Positions 1-7,461 of a stretch of 64,000 nt of DNA are shown here, piece after piece. The notes under the pieces were generated by a model that was given only the letters and a program-made list of their open reading frames with translations, had not been told where the DNA came from and ran no database searches. Origin of the DNA: Bradyrhizobium sp. sGM-13 (lineage in GTDB: Bacteria; Pseudomonadota; Alphaproteobacteria; Rhizobiales; Xanthobacteraceae). The stretch is taken from assembly GCF_018398875.1 (NCBI RefSeq), contig NZ_JAGWDK010000002.1, positions 372,001 to 436,000 of the forward strand, in the 5' to 3' direction. The position numbers and the translations under genes were made by a program. How positions within the stretch are numbered: position 1 is the first letter of the stretch; every line of letters starts with the position of its first letter.

Positions 1-2
1 CG

Positions 3-341
3 CCACCATCGAACGTTCTGTCGGCGCCATCGGCGGTAAGCGGGCCCGCAGACAGCGCCGCCGTGAAATTCCAGCAGGCGCTGCTGCGGCATGTCGCGCA
101 ATATCAGCGTTACCCGGCCGCAGCCAGTGCGCGGCGTCTGCAGGGAAACGTCGATACGCAGTTCTCGATGAGCCGCGAGGGCAAGGTTCTCGGCGTCTGG
201 GTCAGAACGAGCTCAGGTCAGACCTTGCTCGACAAGGAGGCGATGGAGACGATTCGGCGGGCGCAGCCGTTGCCGCCGATACCTCCCGAATTGCCCGACC
301 GTCTGAACATTCACGTGCAGCTGGTGTTCGATCCGCCCTGA
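3..341 (+). CDS. TonB-type C-terminal domain protein (5' end outside window)
   Basis: The frame is open from the window edge, so the N-terminus lies to the left. The visible 112 residues are a TonB C-terminal domain: a YP-x-A-A motif, then a QG-x-V strand, an SSG-x-x-LD-x-x-A segment and a final helix/strand with RAQPLPPIP. In TonB this periplasmic domain contacts the TonB box of an outer-membrane protein. A stretch rich in Pro, Ser and Ala precedes it, as expected of a periplasm-spanning linker. It is followed 187 bp later by an ECF sigma gene. It may therefore be a true TonB, or the tail of an STN + TonB-C signalling protein like the one at 14320. The missing N-terminus would decide. A GTG at 63 is internal and unlikely to be the start. 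Confidence 0.85.
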   Translation, partial: PPSNVLSAPSAVSGPADSAAVKFQQALLRHVAQYQRYPAAASARRLQGNVDTQFSMSREGKVLGVWVRTSSGQTLLDKEAMETIRRAQPLPPIPPELPDRLNIHVQLVFDPP

Positions 342-342
342 C

Positions 343-363
343 CAACTCCTGGTAGGGGAGTTG
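343..363 (+). terminator. Possible hairpin after the TonB-domain gene
   Basis: A perfect 7-bp inverted repeat (CAACTCC/GGAGTTG, 7-nt loop) starts two bases after the stop codon of the TonB-domain gene. No U-tract follows, so it is only a weak candidate for an intrinsic terminator. The rest of the 187-bp gap before the sigma gene shows nothing else I can name. Confidence 0.3.
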
Positions 364-528
364 AACAGGTCTGTTGGCGAGATCACCGTTGATTGCGAAC
401 TGGCGCGCCTGATGCTCTCTCGTAGGTGTTATTCCTCCCGTCATAAATGTGTAGTTCAGCGCCGCTACGACCTGCTGATCGTCGGGGGGCGAGCGGAACG
501 ATGGTAACGCGTTTGGGGCCTGGGCAAC

Positions 529-1071
529 GTGGCTGACAGCAATCGAATTCGGCTGCGCGGACAGTTGGTCGAAAATTACGACGGGCTGATCAGGAAGCTG
601 ACACGTCGCCTGGGATCGTCGGATTTTGCCCACGACGCCCTGCACGAGACATTCTTGCGGCTGGATCGCGTGACCGACGCGGTGCCGGTTCGCAGCCCGA
701 CCGACTACATATTCCGCACCGCCATCAATATCGCGAAGGACCGGCAAAAAGCCCAGAACTATCGCGTGAGTTCGTTGGAGATCGATGCGCTATTGGATGT
801 TTGCGACGACGAACCCGATCCGGCGAGAATAGTCGAGGCGCGATCGGAGATTGAGGCCTTCAAGCGGGCACTGGCCGAATTGCCGCCGCGGCCGCGCGAA
901 GTGCTCCGCAGCATCTCCATCGAAGGCCAGTCGGCGCGCGAGGTTGCGGCGCGACTCCAGGTGAGTATCCGCACCGTCGAGAGCGATCTGAAGCTGGCCC
1001 TTGGCCATTGCGCCGACAGCCTTGACCACACCTTGCAGCGTCGCCTTGGCGGCCCGCGCCCCCGATCATGA
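529..1071 (+). CDS. ECF-family RNA polymerase sigma factor (FecI/VreI-like), first copy
   Basis: This 180-residue protein has the two-domain layout of ECF sigma factors. Region 2 spans about residues 10-80 and includes DALHETFLRL and a Y-x-F-R-T-A-x-N-I-A segment. Region 4 spans about 108-165: a LPPRPREVL helix, then the EVAARLQVSIRTVES helix-turn-helix. The family recruits RNA polymerase to promoters under control of a membrane anti-sigma, here most likely the FecR-like gene at 1495. The GTG at 529 is the only start that keeps all of region 2. It is clearly paralogous to the sigma gene at 15021. Unlike that copy, it is separated from its fecR by 423 bp. The target set is not known; the nearby TPS genes are the obvious candidates. 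Confidence 0.9.
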   Translation: MADSNRIRLRGQLVENYDGLIRKLTRRLGSSDFAHDALHETFLRLDRVTDAVPVRSPTDYIFRTAINIAKDRQKAQNYRVSSLEIDALLDVCDDEPDPARIVEARSEIEAFKRALAELPPRPREVLRSISIEGQSAREVAARLQVSIRTVESDLKLALGHCADSLDHTLQRRLGGPRPRS

Positions 1072-1494
1072 CCGACCGGCGCTGAAACGCCGCGATCGAT
1101 GCACGTCCCGGACGAGCCGGGGCGGCATTGGACAACAAGCGGCGAGTAAATTTGAGTGACGCGTTGTTTCGTTGCGGTTTTTCTTCGGGATAGCCGCTGC
1201 CCAGTCGTCTATCGAGTAGATGCCATGTAACGGCACCGCCGCGGCAAGCTGGATGGGAGGTTCCGAAGGAATGACGCGGGCCGTTGAAGCGAGGTCTGTT
1301 GCCGCCAGCGCAGGGGCGTGGATCGTCGCTTCCTGTTCAGCGAGCGTATCGTGAAGCAACCGATTGTGCGATCGTCGAAGCGCGCATCAAGGTGCTCGAA
1401 ATTGACAGGAATTGGCTATATATCGAGGTCGGACGGCATTGGCCCCATCAATTAAGCACATTGGCTCGCGAGCGCGGCAGATGGACGATAAATC
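1072..1494 (+). other. 423-bp spacer between sigma and fecR-like genes
   Basis: This gap carries the bipartite element at 1187-1216 but no convincing gene. A 44-codon + strand frame (1220-1354) begins with ATG just after the element, and a 97-codon antisense frame covers 1066-1359. Neither has a visible ribosome site or recognisable sequence. The paralogous sigma/fecR pair at 15021-16606 overlaps with no spacer, so the extra sequence here is an insertion or a regulatory leader. Confidence 0.5.
1187..1216 (+). promoter_or_regulatory. Bipartite element, copy 1 (upstream of fecR-like gene)
   Basis: The pattern is GGGATAGCC-N5-CCAGTCGTCT-N4-AG. The same pattern, with one mismatch in the 21 specified positions and identical spacing, occurs at 2640-2669 upstream of the tpsB gene. 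The CGTCT core resembles the -10 region of many ECF-sigma promoters, which often contain CGTC. I therefore infer an ECF-dependent promoter or a shared operator; no canonical AAC-type -35 is evident. Confidence 0.5.
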
Positions 1495-2481
1495 GTGACC
1501 GCGGCGAGCGATACATCCGAACGCGACGCGCTTTTGGACGAGGCCCTTGACTGGGTGGTCCGGCTCAAAACGGGTGCGCCGACTAGGGCTGATATCGATG
1601 CGCTGCAGCGCTGGCGCCAGCAAAGTCCCGCCCATGAGGAGGCTTTCAAAAAGGCCGCGCGGCTCTTCCGCCATGCAGGTATCGCAGCGGGCGAACTGGA
1701 CGATCGGCCCGATGCCATAGGCGCGGTGCTGGCCCCGCAACGGCTGCCGTCCAGAATTATTGCCCGCCGCGCCTTTTTGGGCGGCGCGATCGCTGCGGCC
1801 GCCGCGGGCTATGTGGTTGTCCGTCCGCCGCTTGGCCTCTGGCCGTCGCTGCAGGAGCTGTCCGCCGACTATCGTACCGGCAAGGGCGAGCAGCGCAAGA
1901 TCGCGGTCACGCCGGATGTATCGCTGGAGCTGAACACGCAGACCAGCATCGCATTGCGTTCCGCGCCCGACGAAACGCAGATCGAGTTGATTTCCGGCGA
2001 AGCCTCGGTGGCCGCGATGCGAACTTCGCCGAAGCCATTCGTCATGCTGGCTGCGAACGGACGCATCACCGCCAAACAGGCGGACTTCGTGGCGCGTTGC
2101 CTTGACGGCATGGTCCGCGTGACCTGTCTGAACGGGAGCGTAGACGTCGCCCAGGGCGGCCGCGTGGTGCAGCTTCGCCAGGCGGAGCAGGTCTCCTATA
2201 CGCCTGGTGGAATAGAAGCCTCGGTCCCGGTCGATCCGGCGCAGGTGACGGCCTGGCAGAGCGGGCTATTGATTTTTCGCGACCAGACGCTTGCCGACGT
2301 GGTGGATGAGGTCAATCGCTATCGATCCGGCAAGATCATCATTACGAATGCGGATCTGAAGCAACGGGTCGTCAACGGCACGTTTCAGATCAATAAGCTC
2401 GGCGACTTCGTCCTCCAGGTTCAGCAATTGTTCGGGGCCCAGGCGCGCTCGCTGCCGGGCGGGGTCGTATTGCTCGGCTGA
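1495..2481 (+). CDS. FecR-like anti-sigma factor / signal transducer, first copy
   Basis: This 328-residue protein has the FecR architecture. A cytoplasmic DUF4880-type N-terminus (about 10-60, with LDWVVRLKTGAPTRADIDAL and a W-R) binds the sigma factor. A single membrane segment sits at about 87-103, preceded by an ARRAFLGG twin-arginine motif. The periplasmic FecR domain covers about 125-235, and a C-terminal STN-like tail (LADVVDEVNRYRSGKI to LPGGVVLLG) ends the protein. E. coli FecR is reported to be translocated through the Tat pathway, and the RR motif agrees with this. The start is a GTG with a weak ribosome site, but it places the DUF4880 segment at the N-terminus. It is paralogous to the gene at 15587, with the same end, PGG-[IV]-VLLG. 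Confidence 0.9.
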   Translation: MTAASDTSERDALLDEALDWVVRLKTGAPTRADIDALQRWRQQSPAHEEAFKKAARLFRHAGIAAGELDDRPDAIGAVLAPQRLPSRIIARRAFLGGAIAAAAAGYVVVRPPLGLWPSLQELSADYRTGKGEQRKIAVTPDVSLELNTQTSIALRSAPDETQIELISGEASVAAMRTSPKPFVMLAANGRITAKQADFVARCLDGMVRVTCLNGSVDVAQGGRVVQLRQAEQVSYTPGGIEASVPVDPAQVTAWQSGLLIFRDQTLADVVDEVNRYRSGKIIITNADLKQRVVNGTFQINKLGDFVLQVQQLFGAQARSLPGGVVLLG

Positions 2482-2625
2482 TCCACTGAGCTGCGGCTCG
2501 CAATCTCTGTTTCACTGATCTGTCGTCGTCTTGGGCCGAGTTGAGCCTCCGACCACTCGCGAATCAGCGGTGGTGATGCGCGCGAAACCCGTTTGCAAAA
2601 AAGTCGTTAATTTTTCTCCGGAGCG

Positions 2626-2641
2626 CCGCAAAGTTTTGCGG
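2626..2641 (+). promoter_or_regulatory. Inverted repeat upstream of tpsB
   Basis: A perfect dyad CCGCAAA-GT-TTTGCGG abuts and overlaps by two bases the bipartite element at 2640. It is AT-rich in its centre and sits about 110 bp before the tpsB start. It could be an operator. It has no counterpart beside copy 1 of the element, so it would be specific to tpsB. Confidence 0.4.
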
Positions 2642-2669
2642 GTTAGCCATCGGCCAGTCGTCTTTAGAG
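2640..2669 (+). promoter_or_regulatory. Bipartite element, copy 2 (upstream of tpsB operon)
   Basis: The pattern is GGGTTAGCC-N5-CCAGTCGTCT-N4-AG, matching copy 1 at 1187-1216. It lies about 70 bp before the tpsB start, a good distance for a promoter. If CGTCT is a -10 core, transcription would begin near 2670 and leave a leader of roughly 65 nt containing the GAGGAGG at 2717. This is the best promoter candidate for the TPS/Exb/TonB operon. Confidence 0.55.
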
Positions 2670-2736
2670 CGAGGGGGCGTGATCGCGGCGTGCAGCGGCG
2701 GTCGCGATACTCGTTTGAGGAGGCGAGCGGGCATCC

Positions 2737-4482
2737 GTGCAAAGTTGTGATGATGATGGGCCGCGCCGGCATATGCCGGCGGGAAGGGCGTTGTTTTGCC
2801 TGACGGCAGGCGCGGTGACCCTGGCAGGCGGACTGGTCGCTGCCGATCCGGCGTGCGCGGCCAAGGCAGCGTCGGCCGGGCGTGCGTCGAGCCCAACGAG
2901 TGCTTCGTCGTCGACCGAGCGAGCTTCGCCGCAACAGCCGGCTGCGACCGTGCAGCGTTTCGATATCGACGACTTTGCCGTCCAGGGCGCCGAGACGCTC
3001 CCGCAGATCGAAATCGAGGAAGCGATCTATCCGTTCCTCGGACCCAACAAGACTGCCGACGATGTCGAGAAGGCGCGGGCGGCGCTCGAGAAGGCCTATC
3101 ATGACAAGGGCTATCAGACGGTCAGCGTCTCCGTTCCGCAGCAGAACGCGCTCTCCAGGATGATCACCCTCAAAGTAACGGAATTGAGGGTCGGGCGGCT
3201 TCGGGTCAAGAACTCGCGCTATTTTGACCTTGCCAAGATAACAAACAAGGCGGGCTCTCTTAAAGAGGGCACGGTCCCGAACTTCGGCAACGTCACCAAA
3301 GACATCATCGCACTGAACCAGTGGCCCGACCGGCGCGTGACGCCGGCGCTGCGGGCCGGCGTGACGCCGGGCACCGTCGATGTCGATCTGAATGTCGAAG
3401 ACAAGGTGCCGGTGCATGCCAGCGTCGAGCTGAACAACCGCCAGTCTCCGAACACCACGGCGCTGCGCGTCAGCAGCACGGTGCATTACGACAACCTCTG
3501 GCAACTCGGCCACTCCCTGAGCTTCACCTACCAGGTGGCGCCGCAGCGCCCCGGCGACGCGGAAGTGTTTTCCGGCTCCTACCTTGCCCGGCTGCAGGAC
3601 GTCGATTGGCTGAATGTCCTGTTCTATGCGGTGAAATCGAGCAGCGATGTCGCGACTGTCGGCGGCACCAACGTGATCGGGCCCGGACAGATTTTCGGCG
3701 GCCGCGCAGTGATGACCCTGCCGGCGCGAGAAAGCCTGTTCCACACCCTTTCGGTTGGCGTCGACTACAAGCACTTCGACCAGACCGTAAAGCTTGGCGG
3801 CGACGGATTTTCCTCTCCGGTCACCTACTACCCGGTGGTCGCCAGTTACGGCGCGACTTTCCAGACCGAAAAATTCACGACGCAGCTCAACGCTGGGGTC
3901 ACCTATAATCTGCGGCCGTTGAGCGATGACTGGGTGGCGTTTGACAACAAGCGCTACTACGCCTCGCCGAGCTTCACCCATTTCAACGTCGACGTATCCC
4001 ACACCCACGAACTGCCCGAGGGCTTCCAGCTCTACGGCAAGGTTCAGGGACAGGTCGCCGACGGACCGCTGGTGTCAAGCGAGCAGTTCAGCGCCGGCGG
4101 CCTCGATACTGTGCGCGGCTATCTGGAGTCCGAGACGCTCGGCGACAACGGCGTCGTCGGCAACCTCGAACTGCGCAGCCCCAACGTCGGCGAGCTCTTG
4201 CAGAAGCAGATGACGGACGAAACGGGCAAGGGCCAGGCGCGCTTCACCATCTTCAACGACTGGCGCCTCTTCGGGTTTACCGATGCCGGCACGGTCACCG
4301 TCCTGCATCCGCTGCCCGACCAGCAGTCGAAATTCGACGTGTGGAGCTACGGCGTCGGCGCCCGCTTCAAGATGTTCAACTATCTCAACGGCACGCTCGT
4401 CTATTCCGTGCCGATGGTGAGCCAAGCCTACACCGAAGCGCGAAATCCGCGCGTGAATTTCCGAATCTGGGGTGAATTCTGA
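2737..4482 (+). CDS. TpsB/FhaC-family outer-membrane transporter of two-partner secretion
   Basis: This 581-residue protein belongs to the ShlB/FhaC/HecB branch of the Omp85 superfamily, which moves a partner TpsA exoprotein across the outer membrane. A signal peptide (ALFCLTAGAVTLAGGLVAA) and a Ser/Ala linker come first. Two POTRA domains follow at about 72-150 and 151-225, then a beta-barrel. The barrel shows the superfamily marker VRGY in loop 6 (about residue 459), the FTDAG motif (about 512) and a C-terminal Phe. GTG 2737 has GAGGAGG at 2717; ATG 2773 would give a neater signal peptide, so the start is uncertain. Its stop overlaps the ExbB start (TGATG). The natural cargo is the giant TpsA at 16781. 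TPS transporters normally need no TonB, so the operon context is unusual. Confidence 0.93.
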   Translation: MQSCDDDGPRRHMPAGRALFCLTAGAVTLAGGLVAADPACAAKAASAGRASSPTSASSSTERASPQQPAATVQRFDIDDFAVQGAETLPQIEIEEAIYPFLGPNKTADDVEKARAALEKAYHDKGYQTVSVSVPQQNALSRMITLKVTELRVGRLRVKNSRYFDLAKITNKAGSLKEGTVPNFGNVTKDIIALNQWPDRRVTPALRAGVTPGTVDVDLNVEDKVPVHASVELNNRQSPNTTALRVSSTVHYDNLWQLGHSLSFTYQVAPQRPGDAEVFSGSYLARLQDVDWLNVLFYAVKSSSDVATVGGTNVIGPGQIFGGRAVMTLPARESLFHTLSVGVDYKHFDQTVKLGGDGFSSPVTYYPVVASYGATFQTEKFTTQLNAGVTYNLRPLSDDWVAFDNKRYYASPSFTHFNVDVSHTHELPEGFQLYGKVQGQVADGPLVSSEQFSAGGLDTVRGYLESETLGDNGVVGNLELRSPNVGELLQKQMTDETGKGQARFTIFNDWRLFGFTDAGTVTVLHPLPDQQSKFDVWSYGVGARFKMFNYLNGTLVYSVPMVSQAYTEARNPRVNFRIWGEF

Positions 4483-6509
4483 TGATCAGGGGATGGGACC
4501 AACGAGGCTGCGCGGGTCGGCGGACGGGCACGAAAACATTGGCGAGCCTGCTGCTCGGACTTGTTGCGCTGCTGTCGCTCTCGCTGTCGCCGGCCAAAGC
4601 GTGGTGGAATGACGAATGGCAATTGCGCAAGAAGATCACCATCGACGCCAGCGCGTCCGGCGCCAATATCACCGATCCGATCGGCACCGCTCAAGTTCTA
4701 ATTCGGCTGCATGTCGGGAATTTCCGCTTCAGCCACGCCAAGGATGACGGCAGCGACCTGCGCTTCGTTGCCGGTGACGACAAGACGCCGCTGAAGCATC
4801 ACATCGAAAAGTATGACTCGCTGCTCAGCGAGGCCCTGATCTGGGTCGCCGTGCCGAACCTGCAGGCCGGCGCCAAGGCCGATATCTGGCTCTATTCCGG
4901 CAACAAGAAAGCGGTTGCGACCAGCGATCCGAAAGGCACCTACGATCCCGACACGCAGCTCGTCTATCATTTCAACGAGCGTGGGACGCCGGCATTGGAC
5001 TCGTCCGTCTGGGCCAACAATGCGCAAACCGTCGGCCAGCCGGCGGACGGCTCCCTGATCGGAACGGGCCTGCGCCTGGATGGCCGCACGCTGTTGACTC
5101 TGCCGGCATCGCCATCGCTCGCCTTGAGCGATAACGCCGCGTTCACCTGGTCAGCCTGGATCAAGCCCAGCGCCATGCAGCCGAACGCGGCCCTGTACAG
5201 CCGCCGCGATGGCGCCAACGGTCTCGTCATCGGACTGGATAACGGCATTCTGTTCGCCGAGGTCACCAATGCGGGGACTGCGCAACGCAGCGCCGCCGGC
5301 GCGCCGGTTGCCCCGGGCGGCTGGCATCACGTCGCCGTCGTGGCCAATGGCGGTCAGATCGCACTTTATCTCGACGGTGCGCCGTACGCATCGCTTGCCG
5401 CCACCTTGCCGGCACTTAACGCGATCGCGCTGGTCGGCGGCGAGACGCCAGGTGCTGCTGCCGCCGCTCCTGCGGCGGCACCGTCCGCAGCCGCTGAGAC
5501 TCCAGCCCCGTCTCAGCCGGCTGCGGATGGGAGCACGGCGCCGGATGCTGCTGCCCCCGCATCCGAGGCCGCGCCGGCTTCAGCTCCCGTAGCTCCCGTC
5601 GCCGCAATGGCCGGCTTTGTCGGCGATATCGACGAGTTGCAGATCGCGAAGATTGCCCGCCCCGCCGGCTTCATCAAGTTTGCCGCGATCGGGCAGGGAC
5701 CGGAGCATGCCAAGCTCGTCGCCTTCAGCCTGGATGAAGAAACCGGAAGCTGGCTCTCCGGCTATTTCGCGGTGATCCTGAAATCGGTGACGCTCGACGG
5801 CTGGATCGTCATCGGCATCCTCGTGATCATGGCCGCCGTCAGTTGGGTCGTGATGTACGATCGCGCTTCCTATCTGAACAAGCAGGCCAAGGCCAATGCC
5901 CGCTTCATGAAGAGCTTTCGCGAGATCGCGGCGGATCTCACGATGCTCGACAGCGGCGAGGCGGAAGATGTCGCAACTTTGGGCGGTCGCATGAATGAGT
6001 CCGACGCCAAGATCATGCGGGCATCGTCCTTGTATCGTATCTATCACCTCGGCGCCTCGGAGATCCGCCACCGCTTCGCCCAGAACGGCACGCGCCTGCC
6101 GGTTCTCTCGGCCGCATCGATCGCAGCGATCCGCGCGGCGCTCGACAGTGGCTATGTCAAGGAGACCCAGCGGCTCAACCGGCTGATGGTGGTGCTGACC
6201 ATCGCGATCTCCGGCGGACCGTTCCTCGGCCTGCTCGGCACCGTGGTCGGCGTCATGATCACGTTCGCCGCCATCGCGGCGAGCGGCGACGTCAACGTCA
6301 ACGCCATCGCGCCGGGCATTGCGGCAGCGCTGGTCGCAACCGTCGCCGGTCTCGGCGTCGCGATCCCGGCATTGTTTGGCTACAACTACCTGATCTCCCG
6401 CATCAAGGACCTGACCAATGACATGCAGGTCTTCATCGATGAGTTCGTGACGAAGATGGCCGAATTCTACTCGGCCGACCGGATCGAACACCGCGTCGCC
6501 GCGGAGTAA
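4482..6509 (+). CDS. exbB: ExbB/MotA/TolQ proton-channel protein with DUF2341-LamG periplasmic head
   Basis: This is a 675-residue fusion. A signal peptide covers about 1-40 (cleavage after SPAKA). A DUF2341-type beta domain spans about 41-150 and begins WWNDEWQLRKKI. A concanavalin-like LamG domain spans about 163-390 and is interrupted by an Ala/Pro-rich linker at about 322-373. A first membrane helix lies at about 440-458. The ExbB core (about 490-665) has two more helices containing GPFLGLLGTVVGVM and AALVATVAGLGVAIPA. The core is the proton-channel subunit that energises TonB together with ExbD. The lectin-like head would face the periplasm and could bind glycan or an envelope partner. 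ExbD follows after 5 bp and TonB two genes later, so this is a dedicated energy complex. P. aeruginosa ExbB2, beside pdtB, is the closest arrangement I know. Confidence 0.92.
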   Translation: MIRGWDQRGCAGRRTGTKTLASLLLGLVALLSLSLSPAKAWWNDEWQLRKKITIDASASGANITDPIGTAQVLIRLHVGNFRFSHAKDDGSDLRFVAGDDKTPLKHHIEKYDSLLSEALIWVAVPNLQAGAKADIWLYSGNKKAVATSDPKGTYDPDTQLVYHFNERGTPALDSSVWANNAQTVGQPADGSLIGTGLRLDGRTLLTLPASPSLALSDNAAFTWSAWIKPSAMQPNAALYSRRDGANGLVIGLDNGILFAEVTNAGTAQRSAAGAPVAPGGWHHVAVVANGGQIALYLDGAPYASLAATLPALNAIALVGGETPGAAAAAPAAAPSAAAETPAPSQPAADGSTAPDAAAPASEAAPASAPVAPVAAMAGFVGDIDELQIAKIARPAGFIKFAAIGQGPEHAKLVAFSLDEETGSWLSGYFAVILKSVTLDGWIVIGILVIMAAVSWVVMYDRASYLNKQAKANARFMKSFREIAADLTMLDSGEAEDVATLGGRMNESDAKIMRASSLYRIYHLGASEIRHRFAQNGTRLPVLSAASIAAIRAALDSGYVKETQRLNRLMVVLTIAISGGPFLGLLGTVVGVMITFAAIAASGDVNVNAIAPGIAAALVATVAGLGVAIPALFGYNYLISRIKDLTNDMQVFIDEFVTKMAEFYSADRIEHRVAAE

Positions 6510-6514
6510 CGGCG

Positions 6515-6919
6515 ATGCAGCTCCAGGACAGCGGCAAACCCTACGACGACATCAACATCACGCCGATGTTGGATCTCGCTTACGTGTTGCTGGTGATTTT
6601 CATCATCATGACGACGGCGACCGTGCAGGGCCAGAAGGTCAATCTGCCGAAGGCGTCGGCGGCGCCGAGCCTTGCGACGCAGACGACCAAGGCAATTACG
6701 GTCGCCAATGACGGCAAGATCTTTCTCGACACCATACCGGTCACGCTGCCCGAGCTCGAACAGCGCCTGGTGCAGCAGAAAGCGCTCACGCCCGAATTTC
6801 CGGTGGTGCTGCGTGGCGACGCACAGGCTCAGTACCAGAGCGTCATGGACGTGCTCGATCTCCTGGGGCGGGTGGGCCTGACGCAGGTTGGTCTCGCCAC
6901 CAAGCCGCTTGTGAAGTGA
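6515..6919 (+). CDS. exbD: ExbD/TolR-family biopolymer transport protein
   Basis: This 134-residue inner-membrane protein has one membrane helix at about 18-38. The segment NITPMLDLAYVLLVIFIIM carries the conserved Asp (D20), which in ExbD/TolR takes part in proton flow. The periplasmic domain (about 55-132) has the usual pattern of strand, LPKA, and a D-G-K-I-x-L-D strand, ending in VGLATKP. It follows ExbB by 5 bp with GGAG in front of the start. It forms the stator/proton channel with the ExbB at 4482 and presumably drives the TonB at 7458. Confidence 0.94.
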   Translation: MQLQDSGKPYDDINITPMLDLAYVLLVIFIIMTTATVQGQKVNLPKASAAPSLATQTTKAITVANDGKIFLDTIPVTLPELEQRLVQQKALTPEFPVVLRGDAQAQYQSVMDVLDLLGRVGLTQVGLATKPLVK

Positions 6920-7461
6920 GCGATCTGATGCACATCGCCATGAACATGCGTGACGCCGCCAGGAATGGCATCAGGAAACTGTGGTCCTGGCTGCACGATG
7001 CGTCATGGACGATTGGCCGGTATGCCAACGAAAATAAGGTCTGTTCGGACGAAGTGATCTCGCGGGCTGCCGCCGCCAAGAACGATCTACAACCTGTCTC
7101 GCCGGTCGCCGGGCGCGGTCATGCCGCGCAAAGCGGCATCCTGCTGCAGTTTCCGGTTCGCGGCGAGGCGCTGCTGGTCAGGCTCGCGGACCTCCTGCGA
7201 AGCCGCATTGCCGATCGCCGGCTCGAGCGCGATCCGCTGCTCCTGTTGATCTCGCGATGCCCGGGATCGCGACTATCGATCGATCGGTCCGCCTATGTCG
7301 AATTCCTGGCTGACCGATGCACGTATTACGTGGCGATCGAGGCGCAGCCCGACACAAGGGTCACCGTGGAAACGGCGGATTTCGACACCGTCGTGAAATT
7401 CGTCGTACAGTACGTGGCCGAACGTCTCTCGGAGAAGGTGCTCCTGGAGGCCGCGTCATGA
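6916..7461 (+). CDS. Unrecognised 181-residue protein between ExbD and TonB
   Basis: I do not recognise a family. The start GTG overlaps the ExbD stop (GTGA) and the stop overlaps the TonB ATG, so it is translationally coupled inside the exb-ton operon. No clear signal peptide or membrane helix is visible. An N-terminal basic/Trp-rich segment (GIRKLWSWLHDASW) could be an amphipathic helix. The C-terminal half (about 70-180) looks like a compact alpha/beta domain, with repeated hydrophobic strands and a final helix FVVQYVAERLSEKVLLEA. ATG at 6928 is an alternative start. Its position suggests an accessory or regulatory part of the energy complex; that is inference. Confidence 0.7.
   Translation: MSDLMHIAMNMRDAARNGIRKLWSWLHDASWTIGRYANENKVCSDEVISRAAAAKNDLQPVSPVAGRGHAAQSGILLQFPVRGEALLVRLADLLRSRIADRRLERDPLLLLISRCPGSRLSIDRSAYVEFLADRCTYYVAIEAQPDTRVTVETADFDTVVKFVVQYVAERLSEKVLLEAAS

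Noticed and set aside
1066..1359. 97-codon antisense frame in the sigma/fecR spacer
   Set aside because: No ribosome site, no family resemblance, and it overlaps the sigma gene end and the bipartite element.
2512..4008. 498-codon open frame antisense to tpsB
   Set aside because: It lies opposite a gene with clear POTRA/barrel motifs, has no recognisable domain, and such long antisense frames are common in GC-rich DNA.
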